64,000 nt of DNA from the NCBI GenBank assembly GCA_001414345.1, contig LLCB01000156.1:62001-126000 (forward strand), read 5' to 3'. The position numbers and the translations under genes are program-made. How positions within the stretch are numbered: position 1 is the stretch's first letter; every line of letters starts with the position of its first letter. Below are positions 49,973-60,733 of this stretch, in pieces. Source of the stretch: Hymenoscyphus infarciens. Taxonomy: Eukaryota; Ascomycota; Leotiomycetes; Helotiales; Helotiaceae. The notes below the pieces were generated by a model. The model was given only the letters and a program-made list of their open reading frames with translations. It was not told the DNA's origin and made no database searches.

Positions 49973-50448
49973 TCAAAAGCAACTAACCTTTCTCTGACCA
50001 ACAAAGAATCCCAATCCAAAAGTCTCGGTGGTGAAAGTAATCTTGCTTCCCTTGGGGACTGTATCAAATCAGCAACCATTCTCACTTCCCCCCCCCCAAC
50101 CTCTTCCATGCACTTACAATAAAATACATCCCCCTTAACAGCGTGAACCTTCTGTCCCGTCTCATCACTGATGTCAAACTCCCCATCGACAATAATCTTC
50201 ATCTCATGATATGTATACTCGTAAACAAGCGGCGTTCCCTTTTCCAATCTATAGAAACCCGCTGAGATGGGAGATGTAGGGTCGTTCTTTTCGGAGGAGG
50301 AGATGTCGCCTAGGAAGGCGTTTTCATTTGCGATTAGAGGAGGCTTGAATTCGGTTTGGGCTTGGGAGTAGTGTGTGAAGGACATTATGGCGGTGGATTT
50401 CTTTTTGGGGGAGGAGGAGGCTTTTGCTTTGCTGAGGAGGGAACCCAT
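49973..50448 (-). CDS. EutQ-like cupin protein
   Basis: Small single-domain cupin of the kind annotated in fungi as ethanolamine-utilisation EutQ-like; the biochemical role is not established. Model: exons 50448-50118 and 50058-49973; 417 nt, 138 residues, intron GTAAGT..ATACAG. The cupin core is GFYRLEKGTPLVYEYTYHEMKIIVDGEFDI, then KGDVFYFPKGSKITFTTETFGLGFFVGQRK. The His of YTYHE and the Glu after it sit where cupin metal ligands often lie. The first 21 residues (MGSLLSKAKASSSPKKKS) precede a second in-frame Met at 50385 that starts the usual EutQ-like length; MGSLLS fits an N-myristoylation signal followed by a basic patch. The last residues are uncertain: I end at the TGA at 49973, but a further intron starting GTTAGT is possible. 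Confidence 0.8.
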
Positions 50449-51278
50449 TGTTAGATTGTTTTGTAGATGGATGGAGGGATGGATGGATGGAGGGATGGAG
50501 ATGGAGATGGGATTAAGGGCTTGGAGGAGAGGGAGGAATTGGTGGGAGGTACTTATGTATCTGCGTACCTGGATTGTTCTTATCGTAGGGGTGGATTAAG
50601 ATGCTGCAGGTTTGTTGTTCTGGATAGCTTCCCTCTGTTTGTAGAGGGGTCTCTTATAGCATTGCTACTCGGTAGTGGAATCCCATGTATGCCCCACGTT
50701 GAGCAGACCCCGGAGTGGTAGGGGACTACATTGCTTCTTTGGGGTGATGCGAGTGTATTGAATAAGCATAACCTTAGAGGCGGCGTTTGTTATACGAAAG
50801 TGGTGGAGGGCTGGACCGGGCAGAGGTTGGCTTGGGTATCGGGATTGTTAGGAAATAACTCGGAGTCAATGAGTTACCAGCCGAGTTGAAGACGGCGAGT
50901 CGATTGAGGTATTGAAGTCCTGTTTGTTTAGTTCTTGACCCAGATTACCAACCTAATTAGATAGCAACATGTTGAAGCCGTTTACCATCTCCGCAAAATG
51001 CAATCTTACTTGCAAGAGTAAGCACTCAATTTCATCAAGTAAACGTTAATACTCTCCGCAAATAGCATTGCAAGAAGCAACCTCAAGTTTTGATAAGCTC
51101 GTGGTGTTGGCAAAAGAGTGTATCAAGGATAGAATTTCCCCATCCGGACAAAACAACATCAACCCCTCACTTCCCTACATCCACGTGACACCAACCCACC
51201 CCCGACAAACCACCAGCGTCATCCGACCATCCCCCCTATCCACTGAAACTCATAATATCCCCCCCCCCCCTTCATCCA
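50449..51278. other. Divergent intergenic region
   Basis: About 830 bp between the cupin gene (-) and the DUF6914-like gene (+). It has an imperfect GGATG array (about 50466-50512). An open frame at 51068-51469 overlaps the next gene in another frame and is low-complexity. Confidence 0.5.
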
Positions 51279-51953
51279 ATGTCGTGCTTCTCCTCCTCAC
51301 ACAAGGCTTCCCACACCTCCCCCTACAAAAAGGAGGCAAAAGAAAAAAGACAAAAAAACAAACCCCGCCTAACACTAGCCCTCTACCACCGTTCCAAGCA
51401 CCCCGGAACATACCACTACGCCCTCCTCCTAATACCAAAACCCACCTCCCCTCCCTCTTCCACCCGTAGAGACCCTTCACACCCAAATTATCCATTATCT
51501 GTACCCAAATTCCACGTTAAGAACTCGATTTTTAGAGATGAATCCAAGGGAGGGGAAGTAAGTCAAGCATGGCGATACGAACGCGGAGAAGTGAAGGATA
51601 TTGAGACTGAAGCCGGGTTACATGTTCTTGTCACTGTGGGGAAGATATGTGTCGGGGTTGAAGTTTTGGATTCTGTTCTACGTTCTGTTCCGGTTGATCA
51701 ACAAGATGGGGGGGAGGGGTTTGATTGTGTATCATGGACTAAGTCTGCTTTTGAGAAATTAAGGGGGGAAGGTATTTTAACGGGAAAAAGTGGTGTTACA
51801 GGAAGGGTTGTAGGATGGGAAGAGTTAAGAGATGAGGCGGAGGCTTTTGCGGTTCAGATGATGGGGAGGGAACGCGGGAAAGTTGGGTGGATGGGAGAGG
51901 AGGGGACGCCTTGCTGGGATATTTTGGATAGAAGAGTTATTGCTATGACTTGA
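51279..51953 (+). CDS. DUF6914-like fungal protein
   Basis: Function unknown. Single exon, 224 residues. Family-like pattern: LALYHRSKHPGTYHYALLL near residue 34, KFHVKNSI, then SQAWRYERGEV, a beta-rich LHVLVTVGKI, VLRSVPVD, FDCVSWTKSAFEKL and a C-terminal helix with WEEL-RDEAEAFA. The conserved His, Cys and Trp positions (YHYALL, CVSW) look like those of fungal proteins grouped as DUF6914; this is from memory and has not been searched. The first 30 residues are basic and Ser/Lys-rich (YKKEAKEKRQKNKPR) and may be an over-long start. Codon usage and the G-rich 3' part differ from the CA-rich 5' part. Confidence 0.7.
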   Translation: MSCFSSSHKASHTSPYKKEAKEKRQKNKPRLTLALYHRSKHPGTYHYALLLIPKPTSPPSSTRRDPSHPNYPLSVPKFHVKNSIFRDESKGGEVSQAWRYERGEVKDIETEAGLHVLVTVGKICVGVEVLDSVLRSVPVDQQDGGEGFDCVSWTKSAFEKLRGEGILTGKSGVTGRVVGWEELRDEAEAFAVQMMGRERGKVGWMGEEGTPCWDILDRRVIAMT

Positions 51954-52480
51954 TGACTTCTTGTGAAGCGGCGTTGTGGAAAGTCATGTATGGGATGGAA
52001 TACTAGTATTTGAACCTTTAAGTGTAAGAATCACGTCCTGTGTAGATATCAGAGGACCCAATGGGGATATCATAAGTCAACCAAGGCATGGCTCTAAATT
52101 GTACGATCTAAAGTCGGAGAACAAAGAATCTAATCGATCGCGAAGGACAGAAGATCAGGCGAGGATTCTTGCACATCGCATTTTCCCCATTGTCCTAAAC
52201 AAAGTGTGGAAGAAATTGGGAGATCAGATGAAAATATTTTTTAATATCGTCGTTTGTTGCAAGTCGCATTTTTGAAATTGTCTCAGATATATTCGCGTAG
52301 CGAATGGAGATCAGATGAAAGTTGGTTTTCACCAAGCTTTGGTGAAGTATGTGCGACGACGAGTATAGTTCTGCTTGCCTTACTCGCGACCTTTTGGCCA
52401 TCAAATTATTACTATTTGCAATCCATCTCCCGCTAATCTAAAACTCAAAAAACCCCCTCTCTTCTTATACACATATCCTA
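51954..52480. other. Intergenic between convergent genes
   Basis: No gene. It holds the 3' flanks of the DUF6914-like gene and of the channel-like gene, plus the direct repeat at 52169-52320. Confidence 0.55.
52169..52320. repeat. 88-bp direct repeat
   Basis: TTGCACATCGCATTTT (52169) and TTGCAAGTCGCATTTT (52257) are 88 bp apart; AGATCAGATGAAA at 52221 and 52308 are 87 bp apart. So a unit of about 88 bp occurs twice in tandem. The TTGCA-n2-TCGCA motif is also the lead-in of the odd monomers at 24.0-24.5 kb. Confidence 0.75.
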
Positions 52481-55400
52481 TCAAAACTTGACCCTCTCCC
52501 AATCCCTAACAACCCACTTACTAGTCTCCCCCTCGCAATTAACCTCCACACCCCCCTTCTCACCGAGCCAAGCATCCTGATCCGTAATCTCAATAACCTT
52601 CATACAATGCGCAACCTCCTGTCTACTAATCCCCGCCTCATCCCTCGGGATCCAAAGTCTCGGCGCGCGATTCCGCATACCGGGTGGACAAAATGCATCT
52701 CTCAAAACACTCTCCTCATATGTATGATCAGGGATGAGATTATCAGGGATTTGTTGACGTAAGATGTGGAAATCTTGAAATATCTCTGGATGTAAGAATT
52801 TGAGGAATATGTTAGGCTTGATTGATGGGTCGGGAGAGATCCAATGTGTCCAGAAATCGATTTCCGAGATGAGAGAGGGGATTGGTGAGGATGCATATTT
52901 ATTTTTCACCCATGAGGATGCGGTGCTTGTTCCGAGTTTTAGGGCTCCTTCTGCTCCTTCGACGTCTTTTACCCTTCGCGAACTTTGGGTTCCGTGACTG
53001 ATTTGTCCTGCTGGATCAGAGGGGTCGAAATCAGAATCGTATCCGACATCTTGTTGCATTTCGGCATCGTGGTCTTCAATTGCGTCGTGCTTGTCGGCGA
53101 GGTTTGATGCGTCGATTGGGTTGTTACCTGCTTGTCGGAGGGCTTCTTCTGCTGCTACGGTACGGGGGAGGTTGTATATTAGTGGGCCTAATGCATCGTT
53201 GAGTGAGACATGTATCAAGCTCGTGAAGAGGACGAGACCGAAAGTCATGACTAACGGTCCGTAAGATCCTTTTACACCGAAGAGACCGAGAAGACAGATT
53301 TCTGCGAGGTAAACTCCTGTAAGTAACTGGTTCAGAGCTCGAGGATAATGTAATCCACGAGTGTCGCGTTCAGAGGAATATATGTATAGTAAGTTCCATC
53401 GATAGCTCAAATAAACGAGGAAGAGTCCAATGGTCGCTACCCCTAATATGATGGGTGCAATGAGGGAGTAAGAGATTGCTGGAAGCAGTTAGTGGAAAGG
53501 TGCAATCAGAACGACTGTAAAAACCTACCAATGACACCCATATTTGTGAAAACAGGATACACACTCCCCCAATGTACCTTTCTTAATCGATTATGTTTAG
53601 CCGATCGAAGCTTTGGGTTGAATCCCACATTTGCCATCAATACAAACCGAGAAACGCTGCCAAGGTGGACAAGCCGTGTTGCACTCATAGCAAGCCCCTG
53701 AAGGATGAAATATGAGATGTAAAAATTCGACGCCTTTGGAAGACTCGAAGAAAGAAGCTCTCTAGCTGATAACGGGTTTTTGATAATGTCGAGGATCGCG
53801 GCTGAAGCTGCCGAAGTGAGAGTCGTAATGAGAAACACTTGGACGATTTGGAAGATGAAATATGCGTTTTGAACAAACAATTCAACTTTAGATTCCGTGG
53901 CGATTCCGGATTGTCGGGCACAGGCTACTTATTGTTAGTGTGATCTATCAGAGGAGCATTTTAGCAGCATACCTCTCAAAATCATTGGCACAACGGCCAT
54001 GAGCATTGCTAAAGCGACTGGAGGAAGCAATCCAGATATCAGACCCAGTACCACCGATGGTAGTTTTGCCATCCAAGTCAGGAAAAACACCTTCTCGATG
54101 AGGAATTTGATGTTTGAGATGATCCCAACAAGTGCAGCTGGCAAGGCAAAGAATATAACCATTGTTGCTATAAAACCCTGCACCAAGAATCTTCGCATTA
54201 TTCTTTCCCACCAATGCATCCGTAAAGCTGGCCAGTATATTTCTTGCGGTCGGATACCGACAATTTCTGGTCTCATATGGTTTGCACGATGGTGGGCGAG
54301 TGTTTGATATGCGCTTTGTGCATCGACTTGAGTCTGAAATTCGATAAAACATGCGGGTATGGGTATACCTTGACGCTTTCGATATTTACTGCGAAGTTTA
54401 CCAATTTCAGGGGTAAGTTTTTTCAGTCGTGCGCGAGTCCATTTGATGGTATCGACTCTTCTTCCGTAGTTGGCGATTGGTCGGTGGACAGGTCTCTGGC
54501 TGTATGGGATCCATTGTGCAGCAACTGATCCATTCATGTCAAGCGGTGGACCATCATGTCCGTAGCCCGACTTGAAAGTTGGTGTTCCATCTGATTGAAT
54601 CAACCCACCAACTGATCCAGGAGCTGGTGAAATCGGAATCATTGGAGACATCGGCGGCGAGGAGAATGAACTTTTGGCGGTTTCTGTAACTGACATGCGT
54701 GGATCTTTCTTCGATTCATCTTCTTGGATCTCTTGCCTCGATCCAGTAGCAGGATGTCCATGTGCCACTGCTTTTCTGTACGCAGCATTGGCCTTTCTGA
54801 TCAATTGAATTTCTGCGTTCTCCAACCGAGTGGCTGTTTGATCTCGTTCGTTGACGAGCTGATTGAGATCTTCGGTGTCTTGAGGGACCCAAACGTTTTT
54901 GACGGTATCGCCAAACACTCTCCGAAGCTTCCTCTCATCCAGTATCTGCTGCGGCACGCAGGTGAACAATACGGTTCGTGATGAAAGCCGATTTGCATAG
55001 AGGGGTGATAGCAAATAAGCCTGGCGAAGACTTATGAAATAAACACATTCTCGGGAAACCATATAAAGAATGAACCCTGTAATCATCAGTATTTTATTTT
55101 CAAGTGACAAGGATTGATATAGATATATATACCAAAGAACACCCAAGCCAGAAATGCGTGCAAATAAAACCAACTTGGGTTTTTAATATTCCCAAACGTC
55201 AGTTGGTCAAGCTGCGTATTGGTTCCTCCTCCAAGTGCATGGTATGGAAGCAGAGTAGGCCATGTGAGGATACATCCAACTCCACATATCACACAAAGAA
55301 CCTTCAAATACCGGAGGAACAAGAAACCATCGAGTGAGGAGTGGTTCAAGACTACCGTATCCGGAGTTTGATAGAAAGGTTTAATCCAATTGAACCATCC

Positions 55401-55894
55401 ATTCGGCAGTGCCGCGGTTCTATCACTATTTTGATGTTAGCTTTCTAGTACATCATACTGTATATTCAATTCCGAAATGTATCTCCTGGAATACCTACTC
55501 AACATCAAGACTTGGAAGGAAGGTCCTAGGAGAATAAACCCGCGGATACTTGCGACGAAGCACAAAAAATATCAAGATACACACAACGGCATAGATAGCG
55601 ACGGGTACAAATGTCATAAACAGCGTAGAGAAAGATGCAGAATTCGTCGGTGCAAGACCCTTCAGGGCCGAAGTAGAAGTGGCATTGTCACGAGCAGACC
55701 CTACTCGTGGGTCCGATGCATTCACATCCTGTTGACGCTATCGTCAGTTTTACAGCCTTGGAATGGTTGCGGTCGCGCCGTGCCAACGCATGACTCTCTC
55801 TGCGCCCATTTTCGTCCGGGCCTGTACTCACGAGTTGTCTCCTGGCAAGCTCATACAGAACATCTACGAGCTTCTCGTCCCGCTCGGGTTTCAT
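52481..55894 (-). CDS. CSC1/RSN1-family (OSCA/TMEM63) stress-gated cation channel-like protein
   Basis: Family of mechanically or osmotically gated cation channels, in plasma or internal membranes. Model: exons 55894-55832, 55728-55499, 55425-55133, 55076-53973, 53924-53529 and 53478-52481; 3084 nt, 1027 residues. The N-terminal membrane part has FSTLFMTFVPVAIYAVVCI and RRKYPRVYSPRTFLPSL. A cytosolic loop (about residues 195-450) carries VLFTCVPQQILDE, IPACFIEFQTQVDAQSAYQ and PEIVGIRPQEIYWPALRM. The RSN1 7-TM core follows (GFIATMVIFFALPAALVG, VQNAYFIFQIVQVFLITTL, PRALNQLLTGVYLAEICLLG). The C-terminal tail is hydrophilic. The exon 2/3 junction uses the GTAGGT donor; an in-frame TAG lies within the intron. 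A nearby alternative acceptor (GATAG) would remove two residues there. I cannot decide which paralogue (CSC1, RSN1, PHM7) it is. Confidence 0.92.
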
Positions 55895-56135
55895 CGCGAT
55901 GCGTCGTTATACTCCAAAGGGCACCATGATACGGAGGTATCGAGGGTTGGACGTTTGAGAAGTCAGTTATCGTGGCGCTGACTGAAAATGATGATTTGCC
56001 GCTTATCCTTGGTTCAGGGGTGGTTGCATACTGAATTGGTAACGCTGGGGGCTGGCTGGGTCGGGCTGCTAGACCCTCGCAAATATTGCAACCCCCTCAT
56101 TTTTTGAAAAGAGTAAGATCAACCTCTTATTGGAA

Positions 56136-56157
56136 GCTCGGCAAAGCTTTGCCGAGC
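56136..56157. promoter_or_regulatory. 22-bp perfect palindrome
   Basis: The 20-base core CTCGGCAAAGCTTTGCCGAG (56137-56156) is its own reverse complement, and the flanking G and C extend it to 22 bp. It lies about 240 bp upstream of the channel-gene start. It could be a dimeric regulator site or a cruciform-prone sequence; no factor is recognised. Confidence 0.6.
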
Positions 56158-56160
56158 CCG

Positions 56161-56206
56161 ATTAATATCGATTAATATCGATCGATATCGATCGATATCG
56201 ATTGAT
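56161..56206. repeat. Decamer array, ATTAATATCG/ATCGATATCG
   Basis: Two copies of ATTAATATCG, two of ATCGATATCG and a partial ATTGATAC follow the palindrome by 3 bp. Most units are themselves near-palindromic around GATATC/CGATCG. Confidence 0.9.
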
Positions 56207-57360
56207 ACAGAAGAGAATGATAGAGATATGATATTGTAGCCGGGAATTCTGAGCTTCCCCGGTCACGAGGGTTAGCTTCAACCCATTTCAAGTGATTTGC
56301 CTGGAAGTACAACATCTAGGGAATGCAAATTGAGTTGCCAAGGAAAGGGGCATGAACGAGATCACTCCTCTAAACGTGGAAGGTCAAACTATTGTCTCGT
56401 GTATGACAGAAAGTAGTTCATATCGAAAGAAAACATCTTGAATTTCTCCAAATACCAGCGTCACTTGTTTCCAAATCGACCTTGCCTCTTTGCCTTCTTA
56501 TCGGCATAGCATCCCTGTCGCCACCAACGTCGTCAATATTCTTGTCTCCAACCAAAGGCCACCAAATATTCACGAGCTCTTACAAGCTCTGCAAAAGTGG
56601 TCTCACACACGACCTGAAATGGAAAATCTCTGCGCGCCATACACACTCTTTCTTGTAACCGAACCTTGATGATTGATCATATGCCAACCTGTTGGGTTGA
56701 TGCCGTTGCACACCGTCCAAAAATATGTTCTTGGTTAGAGTCGGAGTCCAGACATGACTGGTTCTTCCCCCGCTATAAACGCCTCGTAACCGTCGTGTTG
56801 TTTCCATCTAACCTATATGCAGTAACAGGTCGTTCTAACAACCCGCATCGACGGTCTGTCATTCGATAGCCTGCAATAAACTTGTTGACAGCGGACGGAG
56901 ACATAAGAAAGCGTCATTGCCCCGGCTGGATTTTCCCCGCTTCCTTGGGAAAATACCTTCAAATCTTCACCTGCAGCCTTCCCTCCCCACCACTAACATC
57001 AGAACTTCCCCTTGCAAAGACTTCCTGCTCCGAGGAATAAAGACTTGAACTCTGAAGGAGGAAACAACAAGAGAAAGGAAAAAGAGGCGTGACCACGCTA
57101 GCGGCCGAACTGCGGAGACAATTCATCGTAGGGAAAAAGAACAAAGACTTTCGCAATTCACCTGAGATTTCTCGTGATAGTCCGCATCAAAGATATCAGT
57201 CAGGCTGGAGGCCATTCATCGCCCGCCACTTCCACGGGTAGAGTCGTCATTGAAAAGAATCTTTGATATCACTCGACATCAATCCTGACTCCTTCCAAAC
57301 TCTTCATATCCACAAGCGCCACCTTCATAACACCCTAGACAAAGAAAAAGATCGGTCAAA

Positions 57361-57672
57361 ATGCTCTTCAAGGCCTTGCGCTCCAAGTCTTCCTCTAAAA
57401 GCACCAAGAATTCCAGGTTGGTTCATCGCGCCTCTACAGATGTACACTCGCATGCAACGCATTACACTCAAGGTGACACCAAAGAACCAACAGCAACCAT
57501 CATGTCATCGCCCGAAACCGACAACACAAAAGGCAGCGACGACTACCAAAAGTTCCTCGAGGAGTCGCGAAAGGAAGCCGAGCGTGAAGAAAAGCGCAAG
57601 TTGAAGGAGTTGAAGGAGGCCGAGCGGAGACGACAGGAAGTGAATATGAGTCCATGGGGCAGCAGGATGTAG
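57361..57672 (+). CDS. Short conserved-looking protein, function unknown
   Basis: Single exon, 103 residues. The N-terminal half is rich in Ser, Lys, Arg and Thr (LFKALRSKSSSKSTKNSR) and could be a mitochondrial presequence. From Met48 on, the protein is a compact helical, highly charged unit (DYQKFLEESRKEAEREEKRK, LKELKEAERRRQEV) closing with NMSPWGSRM. This ending looks like a small fungal protein I have seen without assigned function. It has an A-rich leader with ACAAAGAAAAAG just upstream of the ATG, good start context. An alternative start at Met48 would leave 56 residues. Confidence 0.65.
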   Translation: MLFKALRSKSSSKSTKNSRLVHRASTDVHSHATHYTQGDTKEPTATIMSSPETDNTKGSDDYQKFLEESRKEAEREEKRKLKELKEAERRRQEVNMSPWGSRM

Positions 57673-58462
57673 GTTTCGTTTTGACGCGAAGGTGGCGCGA
57701 GAGGAGAGGTGATGGGCTGATCGTATTGAAAATTCCGGAGAGGAGATGTTTCTGAAAATTGATGCTGAGATACCGGGACCTGGGAACGCCAAAATTATTT
57801 CACGATGTACGAACATTTCGGGAATTTTTCCCCAACAAAACAAACCGACTCGATGGACGAAGAAGAATCATGACCGTTGACGAGAAACGTATAATTGCAG
57901 GATCGATGGAAACCCGTTGCGCAAAGTTGCTTCCGGCTGGGCTGGGCGTTCAAAACTCAAACAGGTAACATTTAGTTGGAAAATTCCGCCCCCTCCCTTC
58001 GGGATGCCGTCTAATATATGAAAACGCAGGATATAATGATCGTCAGATATTGGACGCCCCGTGGACACGCTTCTCGTCATCTACTGGCTGAGAGCTGTTG
58101 GTTGAGGATTGCGTGCTTAAGCCATTGCATGGGCAGGGCATTTAGGGATATCAATTGGGCCATTTGCATGGATCGTGAAGGGTATTGCCCCCTATTTCAT
58201 GCGGGAAAAGAAAATGTTTGGAGAGGCTGGCTAATGTGTGATTGTTTTTTAGGTTTCCTGCCACTTTCTTTTTTGTTATTTTCTATTTGATTTCTTTTCG
58301 GGATGGGGGTGTGGAGTTTTCTGACAATTTCGGCAAGCGAGGAGTTTCTTGATCTTTCAATAATAATGTTAATCATAAAACCCGATACTTAATTTCCAGT
58401 TTGTTACCGTTTACCATTGGGCATCAAGCCTGTAAGCACCGATACTCGTCGTCGCTCAAACG
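57673..58462. other. Intergenic, no gene seen
   Basis: 3' flanks of two convergent genes. Open frames at 57759-57968 and 58018-58290 have no motif. Confidence 0.5.
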
Positions 58463-60172
58463 TTAAGGTACTCTTGGGGGTGTTCCCTGGGAACTACTCC
58501 CGGTAACGTTTCCGACCGTTTTCGAATATTCCCTGAGTTGCCTCTCTGCTTCCTCCGCGCCCTCCGATCGTGTTGGTTCTGACCAGACAACGTTAACAAA
58601 GCTATGATGGACAGAAACTAGTGGTTTGCCTCCGAAAGAGAATGTGCCGATGATATCGGCTTTTGTATTACGGGCCGTTGCGACAATCATAGGTGCGTTT
58701 TCCTCCGGGCGTATAATTACGATTTTGTTTCCTTCCCCATTCATACAAATGAAGTCTCCACAGGTGATATTATTCAGAGCGAAAAAAAGAAAACCCTTCT
58801 CATCCAGCGCTAGATTCACACCACCTTGTTTTGTCATCGTGTCGTAGGAAATAGTGTCCTTGAGATGTGAGTCTAAGTTTGAGAGGTAGTTTTCGAGATC
58901 TGCCCGTTCCAGGTTTCTCAAATAACCCCACATTGTTGAGAATACCTTGCCACCACCTGCTCTCATCCATTCTTGGGCTGATTCATAATACTTTCTCTCC
59001 GAATGAGCTGCATGGAATGGGGGTTCCGACAACCCCAAAGTGAATGGATGAGGAATAAATTCGATCCAAACAACTCTTCCCGTTAATCTTCGAAACTGCA
59101 GCCTGGTATCGAGTTTTGGGTCAAAGAATCCCAAAAACGCACTTGGCTCAGGCTTTTCCCCTAAGGAGGAAGGTCCGAGAGGCTTCGTCCGAAATAGCGA
59201 GTAGAAACGAAGAGTCACTTCTAGCCTTCGGACCATAGTTATAGGGCTGTGCGATTTAGAATGATGGTTCGAAACGCTTTGGCAGAGCTCGAATCCTGCC
59301 ATGGAATAATCAACAGGTGTGTTGGTTTGACAGCAGTCGTTCGCTAACGCTAGAAGTCCAAAGATCTTATCTCGAGGTTCACGACACTCCGCTTCCGAAA
59401 AACTCACAGCCAGTTCCGGGAGTGAACTGCTGGCGAAATGTAATTGTTTCTTTTCTGTAAGCTTTTGAGTGGCTCGTTGTTGAACGAGATATGTCGGAGT
59501 GCTTTCTTTTATAGAAAGGCCATCAAAGGTTATCTGTGTTTTGATTACCGTTGCAAAATAATCCCAATCCAATTCGTCTTTGCCACAATAGAGAATGATT
59601 TCCTTGGCCAACACAACCTCCTGTATAATCCAGAGTCGAGACCAATAGGGTAGCTTGCAGAAATCTGACGCCAACTTCTGTTCGGAATCTGTATGATACC
59701 GTCCAGATTGTAAATCGGAGCTAGTCGCGAGGACTTTGAAGAATTTGATAGCTTCAGTGTCCCCCAGACTCGCGGGCCCAAGCCATGCAACAACTCGCCA
59801 TGCCTGTCGGTAGACCTGAGACATTTGAGAAACTTGGTGGTTCCTCTCCAATACATTCCGCTGATCGATACAAATTGCGTCAACCCACAAAATTCTCTCT
59901 TCAGTAGGCCATCGTAATCGTCGCAACGCTAACCACAAATTATGTCCTACTTCAAAACACTTCCCCTGAATCTCGACAGACTTTGGATTGTCCTCCTCTC
60001 CCCACATGTAAGAGAGAGCCTCGTATTTTGGCTTATCGGAAAGTTTTGCGTGTATGAGGTTCAGCTCAATTGGATACATATGGCTTGAGCCTGAATAAGG
60101 CTGGATCGAGATGAGTCGGATTTCATCGGTGCTGTTGTCCAGAGGCTCGTACGCATACGGCGGGTCTTCCAT
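58463..60172 (-). CDS. Heterokaryon incompatibility (HET) domain protein
   Basis: HET-domain proteins mediate allorecognition and programmed cell death on fusion of unlike hyphae. Single exon, 569 residues, starting MEDPPYAYEPLD at the ATG at 60172. The N-terminal HET domain spans about residues 48-215: YEALSYMWG (50-58), an LWVDAICIDQ motif (95-104), then QVSQMSQVYRQAWRVVAWLG (113-132), and a later RDKIFGLLALA. The C-terminal half has no recognised partner domain (no NACHT, WD or ankyrin), the usual plan for short fungal HET proteins. Neither frameshift nor internal stop is seen. HET genes are numerous and variable in filamentous fungi, so the partner or specificity cannot be inferred. Confidence 0.95.
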   Translation of the reverse strand: MEDPPYAYEPLDNSTDEIRLISIQPYSGSSHMYPIELNLIHAKLSDKPKYEALSYMWGEEDNPKSVEIQGKCFEVGHNLWLALRRLRWPTEERILWVDAICIDQRNVLERNHQVSQMSQVYRQAWRVVAWLGPASLGDTEAIKFFKVLATSSDLQSGRYHTDSEQKLASDFCKLPYWSRLWIIQEVVLAKEIILYCGKDELDWDYFATVIKTQITFDGLSIKESTPTYLVQQRATQKLTEKKQLHFASSSLPELAVSFSEAECREPRDKIFGLLALANDCCQTNTPVDYSMAGFELCQSVSNHHSKSHSPITMVRRLEVTLRFYSLFRTKPLGPSSLGEKPEPSAFLGFFDPKLDTRLQFRRLTGRVVWIEFIPHPFTLGLSEPPFHAAHSERKYYESAQEWMRAGGGKVFSTMWGYLRNLERADLENYLSNLDSHLKDTISYDTMTKQGGVNLALDEKGFLFFALNNITCGDFICMNGEGNKIVIIRPEENAPMIVATARNTKADIIGTFSFGGKPLVSVHHSFVNVVWSEPTRSEGAEEAERQLREYSKTVGNVTGSSSQGTPPRVP

Positions 60173-60733
60173 TCTGTGAGAGAATGGTATGTTTTCGGGG
60201 GTTTGGGGGAGAATGGTCAGAGGAGAGAGAAAGAGTGAGGAGTAAGTACAAGGTTGCGACCCCAGCTCTTGCACAGCCACGATCGTTGAAGCCCGACTGT
60301 AGCTGGTCAAGTGACCCTCTCAGGGCAGTGCATTTCAGCCTACTCAAATTTTTTGGGATAATTAAATGTAGTATCTGAGACATGTGAAAAGAATTGAATT
60401 ACAATAACTCTCTTCTGTTTAGCCTTTTCGATCAAGGCTACAATTATCCCCTAGTCTTCCAGACAACTGTGAGCAAACCATCCGGCGAGAGTATCGCGTC
60501 AAAATCAATACAGCTATACTCTTGGATTCTCCATGAGACTGGTTGGATTTTTCTATATCTTGAGATCATGTAAGACAAGTTATGAGACGAATAATACAAT
60601 CACAAGTTAATCATTTCAATTTGTATTCCAATCACTGCTCAAGATGAGAAGCAGAATAAAACACTTTAAAGGACATTAAACTTTCAATTAAACAAAACGA
60701 GAGTAAATCTTAACAAAGAGAAAGAGAGGTTGC
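60173..60733. other. Intergenic, no gene seen
   Basis: Promoter side of the HET gene and 3' flank of the cysteine-rich gene. AT-rich from about 60380. Confidence 0.5.

Larger units (their letters stand above)
55895..57360. other. Channel gene upstream region
   Basis: 1.5 kb without a supportable gene. It holds the promoters of the channel gene (-) and the short gene at 57361 (+), the palindrome and the decamer array listed separately. An open frame at 56580-56807 (-) has no motif. Confidence 0.55.

Noticed and set aside
51068..51469. 133-codon frame preceding the DUF6914-like gene, considered as its first exon
   Set aside because: It overlaps the real gene in another frame, is Pro/Thr low-complexity, and no splice pair joins it in frame to the conserved part.
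52702..52997. Short frames within the channel gene's last exon
   Set aside because: Antisense or off-frame shadows of the channel C-terminal tail.
55688..55894. Reading the first channel exon through as a separate 68-residue protein
   Set aside because: The GTGAGT donor after RRQL and the in-frame junction to DVNASDP make it exon 1 of the channel gene.
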